Part shown: piece after piece, positions 40,026-51,996 of the stretch | Layout of the letters: every line of letters begins with the position of its first letter | Position numbering within the stretch: the first letter of the stretch is position 1 | DNA from: Staphylococcus xylosus NJ | Lineage (GTDB): Bacteria > Bacillota > Bacilli > Staphylococcales > Staphylococcaceae | Assembly: GCF_000338275.1 (NCBI RefSeq) | Contig: NZ_ANMR01000043.1 | Span: forward strand, 434,001 to 498,000 | Length of the DNA stretch: 64,000 nucleotides | Direction: 5' to 3' | Translations under genes and position numbers: made by a program | The notes under the pieces: model-generated | Database searches by the model: none | The model's input: the letters and a program-made list of their open reading frames with translations, nothing else | What the model was told of the DNA's origin: nothing

Positions 40026-41336
40026 TTAATTTCTTTTCCTTGCTATAATGTGTACTGGCGTACCTTCAAAGCCGAATGCAGCTCTAATTTGATTTTCTAA
40101 ATAACGTTTGTATGAAAAATGCAATAGCTCGACATCATTTACAAATACGATAAATGTCGGCGGTTCAATAGCAACTTGTGTAGCATAGAATACGTTTAAA
40201 CGTCGACCTTTATCTGTAGGTGTAGGATTCATGGAAATTGCATCCGTAATCACTTCATTTAGTGTTGAACTTTGAACACGTTTTTTATGATTCTCACTTG
40301 CTTCTTTAATATATGGGAATAATGTTCTGAGACGTTGCTTCTCTTTTGCGGAAACAAACGCAACCTCTGCATAATCTAAAAATTGGAATTCTTTGCGAAC
40401 TTCATCTTTAAATTTTTTCATAGTATTAGTTTCTTTGTCTACTGTATCCCATTTATTCACGACAATTACAATTGCTTTACCTTCTTCGTGTGCATAGCCA
40501 GCAACACGCTTGTCTTGTTCGATGATACCTTGATCCGCATCAATAACGATTAAAATTACATTAGAGCGTTCAATGGCTTTTAAAGCACGTAGCACTGAAT
40601 ATTTTTCTGTATTTTCATAGACTTTACCTTTTTTACGCATTCCAGCAGTGTCTATCAACACATAATCTTGATCATCATAGCTATATTCGGTATCAACAGC
40701 ATCTCTAGTAGTACCAGCTACGTTTGATACGATTACACGATCTTCGCCAAGTATTGCATTTACTAAACTTGATTTACCAACGTTTGGACGTCCAATGATT
40801 GATAAGCGTATTGTATCATCATCATATGGGTCTGGTTCTTCCTCTTTAAAATGCTTAACAACTTCGTCTAATAAATCTCCCAAACCTAATCCATGGGAAC
40901 CAGAAATTGGATACGGGTCCCCGAAACCAAGTGAGTAGAAATCATAAATTTCATTTCTCATTTCTGGATTATCAACTTTGTTAACTGCTAGTACTACCGG
41001 TTTTTTTGATTTATATAACATTTGAGCAACCATTTCATCACTTTGAGTTAGGCCTTCTCTTACGTTTACCATAAAGATAATTACGTCGGCTTCATCGATG
41101 GCAACTTCAGCTTGTGCTCTAATTTGTGTTTGGAACGGGGCATCTCCAATTTCAATACCACCAGTATCAATAATGTTAAAATCGTGAGTTAACCATTCAC
41201 CTGATGAATAAATTCTATCGCGAGTCACACCAGGTGTATCTTCTACGATTGAAACGCGTTCACCTACGACTCTGTTAAAAATTGTAGATTTGCCTACATT
41301 TGGCCTGCCTACAATTGCTACTATAGGTTTAGTCAT
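40026..41336 (-). CDS. der: GTPase Der (EngA)
   Basis: Der is an essential GTPase for 50S ribosome assembly. The 436-residue protein has two tandem G domains: P-loops GRPNVGKST (10-18) and GRPNVGKSS near 183, each with DTGG/DTAGM switch and NKVD/NKWD motifs, then a C-terminal KH-like domain (about 350-436). Complete and typical. gpsA is 16 bases downstream. Confidence 0.97.
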   Translation of the reverse strand: MTKPIVAIVGRPNVGKSTIFNRVVGERVSIVEDTPGVTRDRIYSSGEWLTHDFNIIDTGGIEIGDAPFQTQIRAQAEVAIDEADVIIFMVNVREGLTQSDEMVAQMLYKSKKPVVLAVNKVDNPEMRNEIYDFYSLGFGDPYPISGSHGLGLGDLLDEVVKHFKEEEPDPYDDDTIRLSIIGRPNVGKSSLVNAILGEDRVIVSNVAGTTRDAVDTEYSYDDQDYVLIDTAGMRKKGKVYENTEKYSVLRALKAIERSNVILIVIDADQGIIEQDKRVAGYAHEEGKAIVIVVNKWDTVDKETNTMKKFKDEVRKEFQFLDYAEVAFVSAKEKQRLRTLFPYIKEASENHKKRVQSSTLNEVITDAISMNPTPTDKGRRLNVFYATQVAIEPPTFIVFVNDVELLHFSYKRYLENQIRAAFGFEGTPVHIIARKRN

Positions 41337-41459
41337 AAACTAACTTCCTCTCTTCTTTAATCTCTATAATTCTATCATAAGGGGTAATGAAATCAAAAGA
41401 AATATTAAATCGATATTTTTGTTATAGAATAATCATACAAATTTTGAATAACAAAAAAG

Positions 41460-41493
41460 AAATCTTGCCCTAACATATACTAGGACAAGATTT
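41460..41493 (-). terminator. rpsA-like gene terminator
   Basis: AAATCTTGCCCTA (41460-41472) and TAGGACAAGATTT (41481-41493) pair with one mismatch; on the minus strand a T-run follows. It starts 22 bases past the stop of the S1-domain gene. Confidence 0.75.
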
Positions 41494-41515
41494 AAAGTTG
41501 CTATTACTTACATTG

Positions 41516-42697
41516 TTAAAATTTGAAGTCTTTTAATTTATCTCCAAAAACATCACCAAGCGTTGGATTATCTTCATCCTCTGAATTATCATTTAAATAA
41601 GATTGGGTAGTTTCCCTATCGCTTTCAATGACATTTTCATCTGGTAATGTTGCTTTTATTGATAATGAAATACGTTCGTTTTCTGGGTCCACACTTAGTA
41701 CTTTAACACTCACTTTTTCGCCTGGTTGTAATACCTCGCCAGGTGTGCCGATGTGTGAGTGACTAATTTCTGAAATATGAACTAATCCTTGTACGCCAGG
41801 TTGAATCTCTACGAAAGCACCAAAGTTAGTCAATCTAACAACAGTTCCTTCTATAACTTCGCCTTCATTGATTTCACCTTTAATTGCTTCAAAAGGACTT
41901 GGTAATGTATCTTTGATAGACAGTGAAATACGTTCAGAATCTTTGTCTACTGATTTGATTTTAACTTTCACGCTATCTCCAATAGCTACAATATCTTCAG
42001 GTGATTTAACATGTTCGTGTGATAATTCCGAAACGTGTACAAGACCGTCCACGCCTCCAATATCAACAAAAGCACCGAAATTAGTTAAACGCGCTACTTT
42101 ACCTTCGATAACGTCACCTTCGTTAAGTGACTCTAGTAATTTATCTTTTTTCTCTGCGTTTTCTAGTGCCTCTACTGCTTTTCGACTAAGAATGACACGA
42201 TTATTTGCAGGATCTAATTCTTCAACTTTAAGTTTTAAAATTTGTCCTTCAAAACCAGAGAAATCTTCAATGAAATCTGTAGAAATTAATGAGGCAGGTA
42301 CAAATCCTCTTTGGCCAACATCTACAACTAAGCCACCTTTAACTACTTCTGTGACTTTAGCTTCGATAGTTTGGTTATTATCTAACTGTTCTTGTAAAAA
42401 TTCATATGATTTTTCAGTTTCGAGTTGGCGTTTTGAAAGGATATATGCACCCGTTTCATTTTCTTCGTCATATTCTACTTTCGTAACATATGCACCGATT
42501 TCATCACCAACTTTTACTGCATCACTTGGGTTGTCAATATGATGCGTTGAAAGTTGACTAATAGGGATAATGCCATTAAATTTACCGCCATTGACATGGA
42601 TGATTACTTGTTTCTCTTCAATTTCTTGAACTTCACCAGTAACCTTATCCCCTTCTTTAATCTCGTTAATCATTGATTCGTTGAACTCTTCAGTCAT
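41516..42697 (-). CDS. rpsA: S1-domain RNA-binding protein (30S ribosomal protein S1 homologue)
   Basis: This 393-residue protein has four S1 motifs (about 13-80, 98-160, 185-255, 270-345), the last two with the strong NFGAFVDI/NFGAFVEI and GLVHVSELS/GLVHISEIS cores. E. coli S1 has six. In low-G+C Gram-positives the four-repeat form (B. subtilis YpfD) is annotated as rpsA, although it is less firmly part of the ribosome there. An acidic tail follows. The ATG at 42697 follows AAGGAGG. cmk lies upstream in the same direction, as in B. subtilis (cmk-ypfD). Confidence 0.92.
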   Translation of the reverse strand: MTEEFNESMINEIKEGDKVTGEVQEIEEKQVIIHVNGGKFNGIIPISQLSTHHIDNPSDAVKVGDEIGAYVTKVEYDEENETGAYILSKRQLETEKSYEFLQEQLDNNQTIEAKVTEVVKGGLVVDVGQRGFVPASLISTDFIEDFSGFEGQILKLKVEELDPANNRVILSRKAVEALENAEKKDKLLESLNEGDVIEGKVARLTNFGAFVDIGGVDGLVHVSELSHEHVKSPEDIVAIGDSVKVKIKSVDKDSERISLSIKDTLPSPFEAIKGEINEGEVIEGTVVRLTNFGAFVEIQPGVQGLVHISEISHSHIGTPGEVLQPGEKVSVKVLSVDPENERISLSIKATLPDENVIESDRETTQSYLNDNSEDEDNPTLGDVFGDKLKDFKF

Positions 42698-42897
42698 CTT
42701 GTCTGCCTCCTTATTACACTACATAATTATAACATCTTATAAACTGACAGAATTGTCAAGAAATTCCCCTTTATTCGAGAGAATCAATTTTAAATTGTTA
42801 ATGTTTTGTAAAACAGGTTTTTCTAATCTAACAAAAAGAATAAAAACATTACCTAAATTTTACATTTTTATATAGTATATTAATTCTGATTAGTATA

Positions 42898-42915
42898 ATA
42901 ATACACGTGTATTAT
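42898..42915. promoter_or_regulatory. 18-bp perfect palindrome upstream of rpsA
   Basis: ATAATACACGTGTATTAT at 42898-42915 is perfectly self-complementary, about 200 bases before the rpsA start. On the minus strand the TATAAT at 42916-42911 overlaps its edge, as an operator over a -10 box would. No known staphylococcal regulator site that I recall matches. Confidence 0.4.
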
Positions 42916-42990
42916 ATACCCACTTTTTTCAATGTATAACCTTATTACACTATATAAAAAATATTTATATTAAATTTGAGGCATCTATGA

Positions 42991-44703
<1,713 letters not shown>

Positions 44704-44724
44704 TGAAATATATATGTAAATAAA

Positions 44725-44891
44725 AAGGGAGTGGGACAGAAATTAAATTTTCTAATATAGATTTCGTAGTCCCGCCCCGGCAAGTGTGACTAGGTTTGAA
44801 AAAGCTTGATATAATCGTATTTTCAATTCAGTCACCTACCGTCAAATTGAAAACGAGCTTGAGACATCTATTTATGTCTCAGGCTCGTTTT
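44725..44891. repeat. 167-nt structured intergenic repeat, copy A
   Basis: This element and that at 60403-60570 match at about 86 percent of positions, counted by hand. It starts AAGGGAGTGGGACAGAAAT and ends in a stem GAGCTTGAGACAT/ATGTCTCAGGCTC followed by TTTT. Inside are a hairpin closed by GGGAC..GTCCC and a hairpin closed by GTGACT..AGTCAC. It sits between the convergent ansA and ypdA. Relatives of the opening motif (TGGGACAGAAAT) are widespread in staphylococcal intergenic DNA. Confidence 0.85.
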
Positions 44892-44955
44892 GATTTTGAT
44901 TATTAAAGAATAACTATAACTACTTTCTTAAGAATGCGACTGAAATATAATTGTT

Positions 44956-45942
44956 TTAAGATTCAAGAGGTATTTGTTTTTTAGATAAAATACTTTGAGT
45001 TATAATACCACCATGATATTTACCATTCTCGATAAATATTGTGTTTGCATCATTACCAGCAGCAATAACACCTGCGATATAGCAATTTTCTACATTTGTC
45101 TCATATGTTTCTTTATTATAGATTGGTGCAGTGCCATATTCATTCTCGTTAATTTCAATACCTATAGATTGTAAGAATTCATAATCTGGGTGATATCCTA
45201 TCATCGCGAAAACATAGTCATTAGCTATTTCAAATGTTTGTCCATTTTGTTCATAAATTACACTATCTTCTGTTATTTTAGTCACATTTGAATCAAACGC
45301 CATATTAATTTTTTCGTGACGGACGAGAGATTCAAAATTCGGTAATATCCAAGGTTTAATCGCTTTAGGATAATCGCTACCTCGATAAATGACTGTAACG
45401 TTAGCACCTGCTTTTTCTAATTCTAATGCCGCATCAACAGCAGAATTTTTACCACCAATAATCACTACATTTTGATCAAAATAAGGATGAGCTTCTTTAA
45501 AGTAATGCATAACTTTAGGAAGTTCAGCACCTTCAACTTCAAGTTGATTATGATGTCCATAATAACCTGTAGCTACAGTAAGAAATCTACATTGATATAC
45601 GTCCTTAGTAGTTGTTATTGTGAAACGGTTATTTATTTTTTTTACTGTGAGGACTTCTTCAAAAGCATTAATACGAAGTTGATGATGTTTTACAACAGCT
45701 CTATAGTAAACCAACGCTTGATTACGGTGTGGTTTACTTTCTTCCACTATGAATGGAACGTCCCCAATACTTAATTTATCACTTGAAGAAAAGAACGTTT
45801 GATGTGTTGGGTAATTATAAATTGCATCTACCACGTTCCCTTTTTCTATAACTAATGTATCTATACCTTTTCTTTTTTGTTCGATAGCAGCGCTAAGTCC
45901 ACAAGGGCCGCCGCCTATAATTATACTTTCAACTGTTTGCAT
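44956..45942 (-). CDS. ypdA: Bacillithiol disulfide reductase YpdA
   Basis: This 328-residue FAD/NADPH enzyme reduces oxidised bacillithiol (BSSB) in the cell's thiol-redox buffer. FAD motif IIGGGPCGLSAAIEQ (8-22) and the second dinucleotide motif VIIGGKNSAVDAALELEKAG near 160 are visible. The cysteine in GGGPCG is the reported active-site cysteine of the family. The partners BrxA and BshA are encoded at 1032 and 26285. A GGA-rich site precedes the ATG at 45942. Confidence 0.93.
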   Translation of the reverse strand: MQTVESIIIGGGPCGLSAAIEQKRKGIDTLVIEKGNVVDAIYNYPTHQTFFSSSDKLSIGDVPFIVEESKPHRNQALVYYRAVVKHHQLRINAFEEVLTVKKINNRFTITTTKDVYQCRFLTVATGYYGHHNQLEVEGAELPKVMHYFKEAHPYFDQNVVIIGGKNSAVDAALELEKAGANVTVIYRGSDYPKAIKPWILPNFESLVRHEKINMAFDSNVTKITEDSVIYEQNGQTFEIANDYVFAMIGYHPDYEFLQSIGIEINENEYGTAPIYNKETYETNVENCYIAGVIAAGNDANTIFIENGKYHGGIITQSILSKKQIPLES

Positions 45943-46061
45943 TCTTCCTTCGTCCTCCTTTTACCACCCATATATTATACCAATAGTTTTAAAAAAACCA
46001 AATGAAAGAAATTGAAAATTTTATTACAAAATTGTTTTTTCTATAAATATATTGAGAAAAT

Positions 46062-46107
46062 AAAAAAGATCTCACTATATATACAAATCTATAGTGAGAT
46101 CTTTTTT
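46062..46107 (-). terminator. ebpS terminator
   Basis: Perfect 18-base arms AAAAAAGATCTCACTATA (46062-46079) and TATAGTGAGATCTTTTTT (46090-46107), 58 bases beyond the ebpS stop. The adjoining A- and T-tracts make it active in either direction. Confidence 0.85.
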
Positions 46108-46165
46108 ATATGAATGGATTGTTGCTAGAATCCATTTTGAATTATGAAATAGATACTTATTTTCT

Positions 46166-47803
46166 TTATTGAGGAATAACTAAACGTTGACCATTATGGA
46201 TGTCATTACCTTGTAAGTTATTCGCCTCTCTAATTTTTTCTACATTTTCTGGAGAGCCTTCGCCGTAATATTGGATGGCAATTCTATAAAGGTTTTGGCC
46301 ATTTACAACGTGTGTACGTTGTCCGGAATTATTGTTTGTAGCTTGATTATTCTGTTGGTTATTACTTGATGAACCTTGAGATTGTTCAGTTGAACTATTT
46401 TGTGTATTTGCTTGATCATTTTGTTGTGATTGACTATCTTGTTGATTTTGTTGTGATTGATCGCTTTGATTAGCTTGGTCATTTTGATTTTGGTTTTGAT
46501 CACTATTTGCTTGGTCTTGTGAGTCAGAATCTGATTGGTCAGAATCGCTATTAGCATCATCTGAAGAATTACTGTTGTCATCTGAGTCAGAAGAAGCATT
46601 TTTGTCATCATCTTTGTTAGCTTTATCGTCATTTGATTTTTTATCTTTGTCAGAGTCTTTATCAGAATCTTTATCTTTGTTATCAGCGACTTTTTTATCA
46701 TCGTTGTTATTACTGTTGTCGTTGTTTCCAGTAAGTGCCATACCGGCGAATATCGCAATAGCAGCTAAGATTAAGATAGCAGCAAGGATAGGTAATAATT
46801 TACCTAATAAACCACCTTTTTTCTTCTTGTTGTCGTCATCGTCATTATTTTTATTACCACCGTTACCGCCGTTACCGTTGCCACCATTACCACCGCTTGA
46901 TTTTGAATGGCTAGCAACAGCAGCACCAGTTCCAGCAGCAGCTCCGCCTGCTACAGCAGCACCTTTTTTCTTGTTACTACTTTTCTCGTTATTTTGTTGA
47001 TCCTTGTTGTCGTTTTTGTCATTTTCTGATGTATCATCATCATGACTAGCGTTTTTATCATTTTTACCTTTATGTTTACCAGCTGCATATGCACCAGCTC
47101 CAGCAGCCGCGGCTCCACCTGCTACAGCAGCACCTTTTTTCTTAGAACTATTTTTAGAGTCATCCTGTTGTGATTCGTTTTGATCTTGATTTGATTGGTT
47201 ATCTGGTTGATTTTCATCAACATCTTGTTCATCTGCATGATTTTGATTGTCATTTTTTGACTCGTCATGATTTGTATCGGAACTATTTTTACCTTTATGT
47301 TTACTAGCAGCATATGCGCCAGCTCCAGTAGCTGCCGCTCCACCTGCTACAGCAGAGCCTTTTTTCTTAGAACTGTTATCGCCCTCTGAACCATCATTGT
47401 CTTCGCTGTACTTATGATCATTAGCATTTGTTTTATCGTTAGTAGGCTCATGACTTAAATTGTTATTTTGTGAAGGATCATCAGTATTAAATTCTGATGT
47501 TAAGCCAGACGTTGAATTGTCTTCGTTGTACTGTTCGCTATCAAATGCTTCATCCTCGCTATGTTCTTGTTGATTTGTTTGATTAGTCTGTTCATCTTCA
47601 CTTTGATTTGTAGCAGTATCTCTTCTACGTTGTCTTCGCTGAGCATTTCTTGGAGGGAATTGTTCGTCTGTTTTATCAGAAACTTCCTCTTTCACATTGT
47701 CAACTGAATTGTTAACTGAATCCTTAGCATTGTCTTGATGTTCTTTTGGATCAATGGATTGACGATTTTTTTCAAAATCATCTTTAAAATTGTTTTTAGA
47801 CAA
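46166..47803 (-). CDS. ebpS: Elastin-binding protein EbpS
   Basis: EbpS is a membrane-anchored staphylococcal surface protein reported to bind elastin. The 545-residue protein opens with [15 protein letters not shown], as in S. aureus EbpS (about 486 residues), and has a highly acidic, Gln/Asn/Asp/Ser-rich body, one hydrophobic helix (about 340-362, [20 protein letters not shown]) and a C-terminal LysM domain (about 498-545, [17 protein letters not shown]). Three copies of an Ala/Gly-rich module ([26 protein letters not shown]) lie before the helix. The ATGs at 47812 and 47809 sit on AAGGAAGG; TTG at 47803 is better spaced and matches the S. aureus start. Confidence 0.9.
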   Translation of the reverse strand: MSKNNFKDDFEKNRQSIDPKEHQDNAKDSVNNSVDNVKEEVSDKTDEQFPPRNAQRRQRRRDTATNQSEDEQTNQTNQQEHSEDEAFDSEQYNEDNSTSGLTSEFNTDDPSQNNNLSHEPTNDKTNANDHKYSEDNDGSEGDNSSKKKGSAVAGGAAATGAGAYAASKHKGKNSSDTNHDESKNDNQNHADEQDVDENQPDNQSNQDQNESQQDDSKNSSKKKGAAVAGGAAAAGAGAYAAGKHKGKNDKNASHDDDTSENDKNDNKDQQNNEKSSNKKKGAAVAGGAAAGTGAAVASHSKSSGGNGGNGNGGNGGNKNNDDDDNKKKKGGLLGKLLPILAAILILAAIAIFAGMALTGNNDNSNNNDDKKVADNKDKDSDKDSDKDKKSNDDKANKDDDKNASSDSDDNSNSSDDANSDSDQSDSDSQDQANSDQNQNQNDQANQSDQSQQNQQDSQSQQNDQANTQNSSTEQSQGSSSNNQQNNQATNNNSGQRTHVVNGQNLYRIAIQYYGEGSPENVEKIREANNLQGNDIHNGQRLVIPQ

Positions 47804-47950
47804 AGTCATCATCCTTCCTTTTTTATTTAAGTATATACTGTTTTACCCTAACAGAACGTAAATATGTATTATTTTTTAAGAAAAAATACTGTTAAATAAG
47901 CGTATATGTCGTATTATAGCTTGATTGAAAATATGAAGTAAAGTAATTGT

Positions 47951-49322
47951 CTATTTTTTAAACAAATTTTGTATTTTTTCATTAAATTCTATTTTTCTTT
48001 TTACTTTTTTTCTATTTATTAAATTTATTAAATTTAATTCACAATCATTATCGCAACATAATTTTGGCTTTTCTATCAAAATTTCATCAAAAAATTCAAC
48101 TAAATAAGATCTTCTGCATTGATCAAGATTTTTATAACCTAGCATACGTATGTAACCTAATTTTTTTCGTTTATAAGCCATATCAAAGATATTACGTAAT
48201 TGTTCAAAAGTATACTGTGTACTGAGTACATCAAGTATGTCTGACTTTTCAGGTGGTAGAAATTGAGATAATTCATACGCATTTACATCTTCAATGTTAA
48301 TTATGTCTGTGAATAATAAAGTCTCTAAAAGAAAGCTATCATCGGGTTGATAAAGACTTATTGCTTGGCTTTGATTACCGTCACGGCCTGCTCTGCCTAT
48401 TTCTTGCATATAACTAGATGGACTTGTGGATAAATGGAAATGAATAATTGTTCTAATATCTTTTTTGTTAATACCCATGCCAAAAGCACTTGTAGCAACG
48501 ATAATAGGGATTTCATTATTAATAAATTGATGTTGTACTGTATGTCTTTCTTGGTATGACAGATCACCATGGTAAATGCCAGTTAAAAAACCATAGTTAT
48601 AAATACTTTGAGCTAATGATAGACACATTTTTTTAGATGATACATAAATAATTGTCGGTCCTGATTGCTCTAATGTAGGTAAAAGCCAGTTTAACTTTTC
48701 ATCATCATCAGCAAAATTTTTATGTGCTAGTGAAATGTTATCTCTATTCATACTATTTTTTATGACTGAAAATGATTTACTTAATATTTGCTCTAAATCA
48801 AAAGTTAAATAAGACGGTGCTGTTGCAGTCAATGCTAATACGGTAGCTTCATTGAAATGATTTACGATTTTACCTACAAGTGCATAGTGCGGCCTAAAAT
48901 CATACCCCCACTCTGATAAACAGTGTGCTTCATCTAAGACAATCATACCGATATTTAAATTTTTAATTAATTTGAAATTGTGTTTTTGTAATATAAACTC
49001 TGGGCTTAAAAAAATAAATTTACTTTGCTTTAAGTAGTTAATATTTTTTTGTTTTTCATTTTCATCCATGCCTGAATGTATACAACACACATTTTTTTCT
49101 CCTTGTAACTTGAGTTGCATAACTTGGTCATCCATCAGTGAAATTAACGGAGAGATAACTAAAGTTGGCTTTTGTTTTATATAGGTTGGTAATTGGTAAC
49201 ATAGGCTTTTACCACTACCAGTAGGTAAGATTCCTAAGGTATCAATATTATTAAGTACATTATTAATAATTTCCTCTTGGCCAGGCTTAAATGACTCAAA
49301 TCCAAACCATTTTTTCAAGTCA

Positions 49323-49333
<11 letters not shown>
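47951..49333 (-). CDS. RecQ-family ATP-dependent DNA helicase (short form)
   Basis: This 460-residue helicase has Walker A LPTGSGKSLCYQLP near 35, DEAHCLSEWGYDFRP near 140, and motifs V/VI TSAFGMGINKKDI and QEIGRAGRDGNQ near 275-320. Past about residue 350 it has a zinc-type region (CRRSYLVEFF, KLCCDNDC) but no HRDC domain, so it is the short RecQ type found beside ypbB in Firmicutes, not a full-length BLM-like one. It overlaps the ypbB 3' end by 11 bases, implying joint function. Confidence 0.9.
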
Positions 49334-50644
<1,311 letters not shown>

Positions 50645-50727
50645 AAATGCATTGTATTTAAGTGTAAACAAGTGGTTACCTTACTATTCCAATAGCATCG
50701 TTTAACGACTTAGATGTAATTGAGTTT

Positions 50728-50759
50728 AAATCCGGGACATAAATAACTGTCTCGGATTT
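50728..50759 (+). terminator. fer terminator
   Basis: AAATCCGGGACA (50728-50739) pairs with TGTCTCGGATTT (50748-50759), with one G-U pair, followed by TTTTT. It lies 84 bases past the fer stop. Confidence 0.75.
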
Positions 50760-50904
50760 TTTGTATCCAGTTATTCTATAAAGTTGTATTACTCCAGTGA
50801 ATTCATATTGTAAAAATGATTGAATTCTGGCTACTCACTTTTGAATTATTTACAATTCCACCTATAAATTCCCCAAAGTAACCTTAATATTTATATTTGA
50901 AATA

Positions 50905-50954
50905 AAAACGCCCTTCATTTCTCACTTGTTCAGTGGTACTTTGAAAGGCTTTTA
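50905..50954 (-). terminator. Probable ribU terminator
   Basis: Interrupted stem: AACGCC / GGCTTT outer, TTCA/TGAA middle and CACT/AGTG inner, within 50905-50954. The minus strand then has a T-rich tract. It lies 32 bases past the ribU stop codon. Confidence 0.5.
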
Positions 50955-50985
50955 TCATTTCAGATAAAAAAGTTATATTACAAAT

Positions 50986-51531
50986 TTAACGTGGTAAAAC
51001 GTTTTTTAATCGGTTATATAAAAGAATAAAGACAATTGAGATGATGACTCCTTTAATAATATTAAAAGGTATAACGCCTGATACAATAACTATTTTAATA
51101 TTTTCTACTACATCAGATAGATTCATAATCATGCCATATAAAGGTAATAAAATAAAGTAGTTTAGTATACTCAGAACAATTGTCATAACTATCGTAGCTA
51201 CACTAAGTCCTATAATTTGAGACTTGAGGGCGCCTTTATGTTTAGTGATGAAATAAGCTGTTAATAAAAAGCTTGATGCCGCTAAAAAGTTAGCTACAGG
51301 CCCTACTGGATCACCAACGTTGAATAGAAAATTGAGTAAGTTTTTAATAAATTCTACAATAAGTCCGGCAACAGGACCTAAAGTGAATGTTGCTAACAAA
51401 GCTGGTACGTCTCCAAAATCTAAAGTTAAATATGGTGGTAAAAATGGTATCGGAAACTTTATAAACATTAAAATAAATGCTACTGCACTCAACATACTAA
51501 TAGTAATGAGGCGTTTTGTTTGTTGTTGCAT
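50986..51531 (-). CDS. ribU: Riboflavin transporter RibU (ECF S-component)
   Basis: This 181-residue membrane protein is the substrate-binding S-component of the riboflavin ECF transporter. It has about six helices and the characteristic LPPYLTLDFGDVPALLATFTLGP near 30-50 and the AxxxA-type start MQQQTKRLITISMLSAVAF. An FMN riboswitch in the leader confirms the substrate. The energising EcfA/A'/T module is not in the window. The ATG at 51531 follows GGAAGGAG, and that site lies in a predicted hairpin. Confidence 0.93.
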   Translation of the reverse strand: MQQQTKRLITISMLSAVAFILMFIKFPIPFLPPYLTLDFGDVPALLATFTLGPVAGLIVEFIKNLLNFLFNVGDPVGPVANFLAASSFLLTAYFITKHKGALKSQIIGLSVATIVMTIVLSILNYFILLPLYGMIMNLSDVVENIKIVIVSGVIPFNIIKGVIISIVFILLYNRLKNVLPR

Positions 51532-51536
51532 ATTAA

Positions 51537-51579
51537 ATTATCTCCTTCCATTCATCTTTTTTCAGAATAGGAGGATATA
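51537..51579 (-). promoter_or_regulatory. Hairpin masking the ribU Shine-Dalgarno
   Basis: On the minus strand, TATATCCTCCTATTC (51579-51565) can pair with GAATGGAAGGAGATA (51553-51539) with two mismatches and one G-U, enclosing the GGAAGGAG ribosome binding site. The riboswitch P1 3' strand is followed by GGAGG (about 51603-51599), which can compete for the CCTCC. This suggests translational switching. Confidence 0.6.
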
Positions 51580-51601
51580 ATTGCACAACAAATAAACCCT
51601 C

Positions 51602-51732
51602 CATCTTCTCCCATCCAGACTATACTGTCGGCTCTAGATTCACACTAGATCAGCCATTAATCTATTAATTAGAAAAATGGGTCGCAGGCTTAATTTACTG
51701 CCGGTTGGGAATCGCACCCTACCCCGAAGATG
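51602..51732 (-). ncRNA. FMN riboswitch (RFN element)
   Basis: The minus strand carries the full RFN core in order: CATCTTCGGGG, AGGGTGCGATTCCC, ACCGGCAGT, AGCCTGCGACCC, GCTGATCTAGTGTGA, GAGCCGACAGTATAGTCTGGATGGGAGAAGATG. P1 is CATCTTC (51732-51726) with GAAGATG (51608-51602), the FMN-closing helix. It controls ribU, 71 bases downstream. Confidence 0.97.
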
Positions 51733-51755
51733 AATTTCTTAAATTTTATAAATTT

Positions 51756-51784
51756 ATCATAGCTTATTGCTCAGGTAAAAACAA
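51756..51784 (-). promoter_or_regulatory. ribU leader promoter
   Basis: On the minus strand TTGTTT (51784-51779) and TATGAT (51761-51756) are 17 bases apart, placing transcription start about 17-20 bases before the FMN riboswitch P1. Confidence 0.65.
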
Positions 51785-51837
51785 TAGACTTGCTTAAAAT
51801 ATATTAACGATGTAAATAAAATGGTTGAAAGTAGTAT

Positions 51838-51878
51838 AAAAACTGCCAGCAAAGTATTTAACTTTGCCGGCAGTTTTT
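51838..51878 (-). terminator. srrAB terminator
   Basis: AAAAACTGCCAGCAAAGT (51838-51855) pairs with ACTTTGCCGGCAGTTTTT (51861-51878) with one mismatch and a five-base loop. It lies about 118 bases past the srrB stop on the minus strand and can also serve in the other direction. Confidence 0.8.
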
Positions 51879-51996
51879 AAGCTATATATGGATAAATGAA
51901 TTGCATATAAAAATATACTAAATATATGATCATTATTTCCAATTACTATTCTTATTTGTAATCATTGTTAATTGTTTATTGATCTAGCGACGATAC

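Larger units (their letters stand above)
50645..50985. other. Intergenic stretch between fer and ribU
   Basis: About 340 bases without a gene. It contains the fer terminator at 50728-50759 and the ribU terminator at 50905-50954. The remaining sequence looks unstructured. Confidence 0.6.

Noticed and set aside
41868..42542. 224-residue plus-strand ORF within rpsA
   Set aside because: Reverse-strand shadow of the S1-domain gene: serine/threonine-rich, no ribosome binding site, no recognisable domain.
46575..47000. Plus-strand ORF rich in Ser, Leu and Pro within ebpS
   Set aside because: Shadow of the EbpS Asp/Ser-rich repeats. The apparent repeats are simple codon repetition, not CRISPR-like.
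46166..47400. CRISPR-like periodic sequence in ebpS
   Set aside because: The periodicity follows codons and amino-acid modules in a coding frame; there are no uniform spacers or nearby cas genes.
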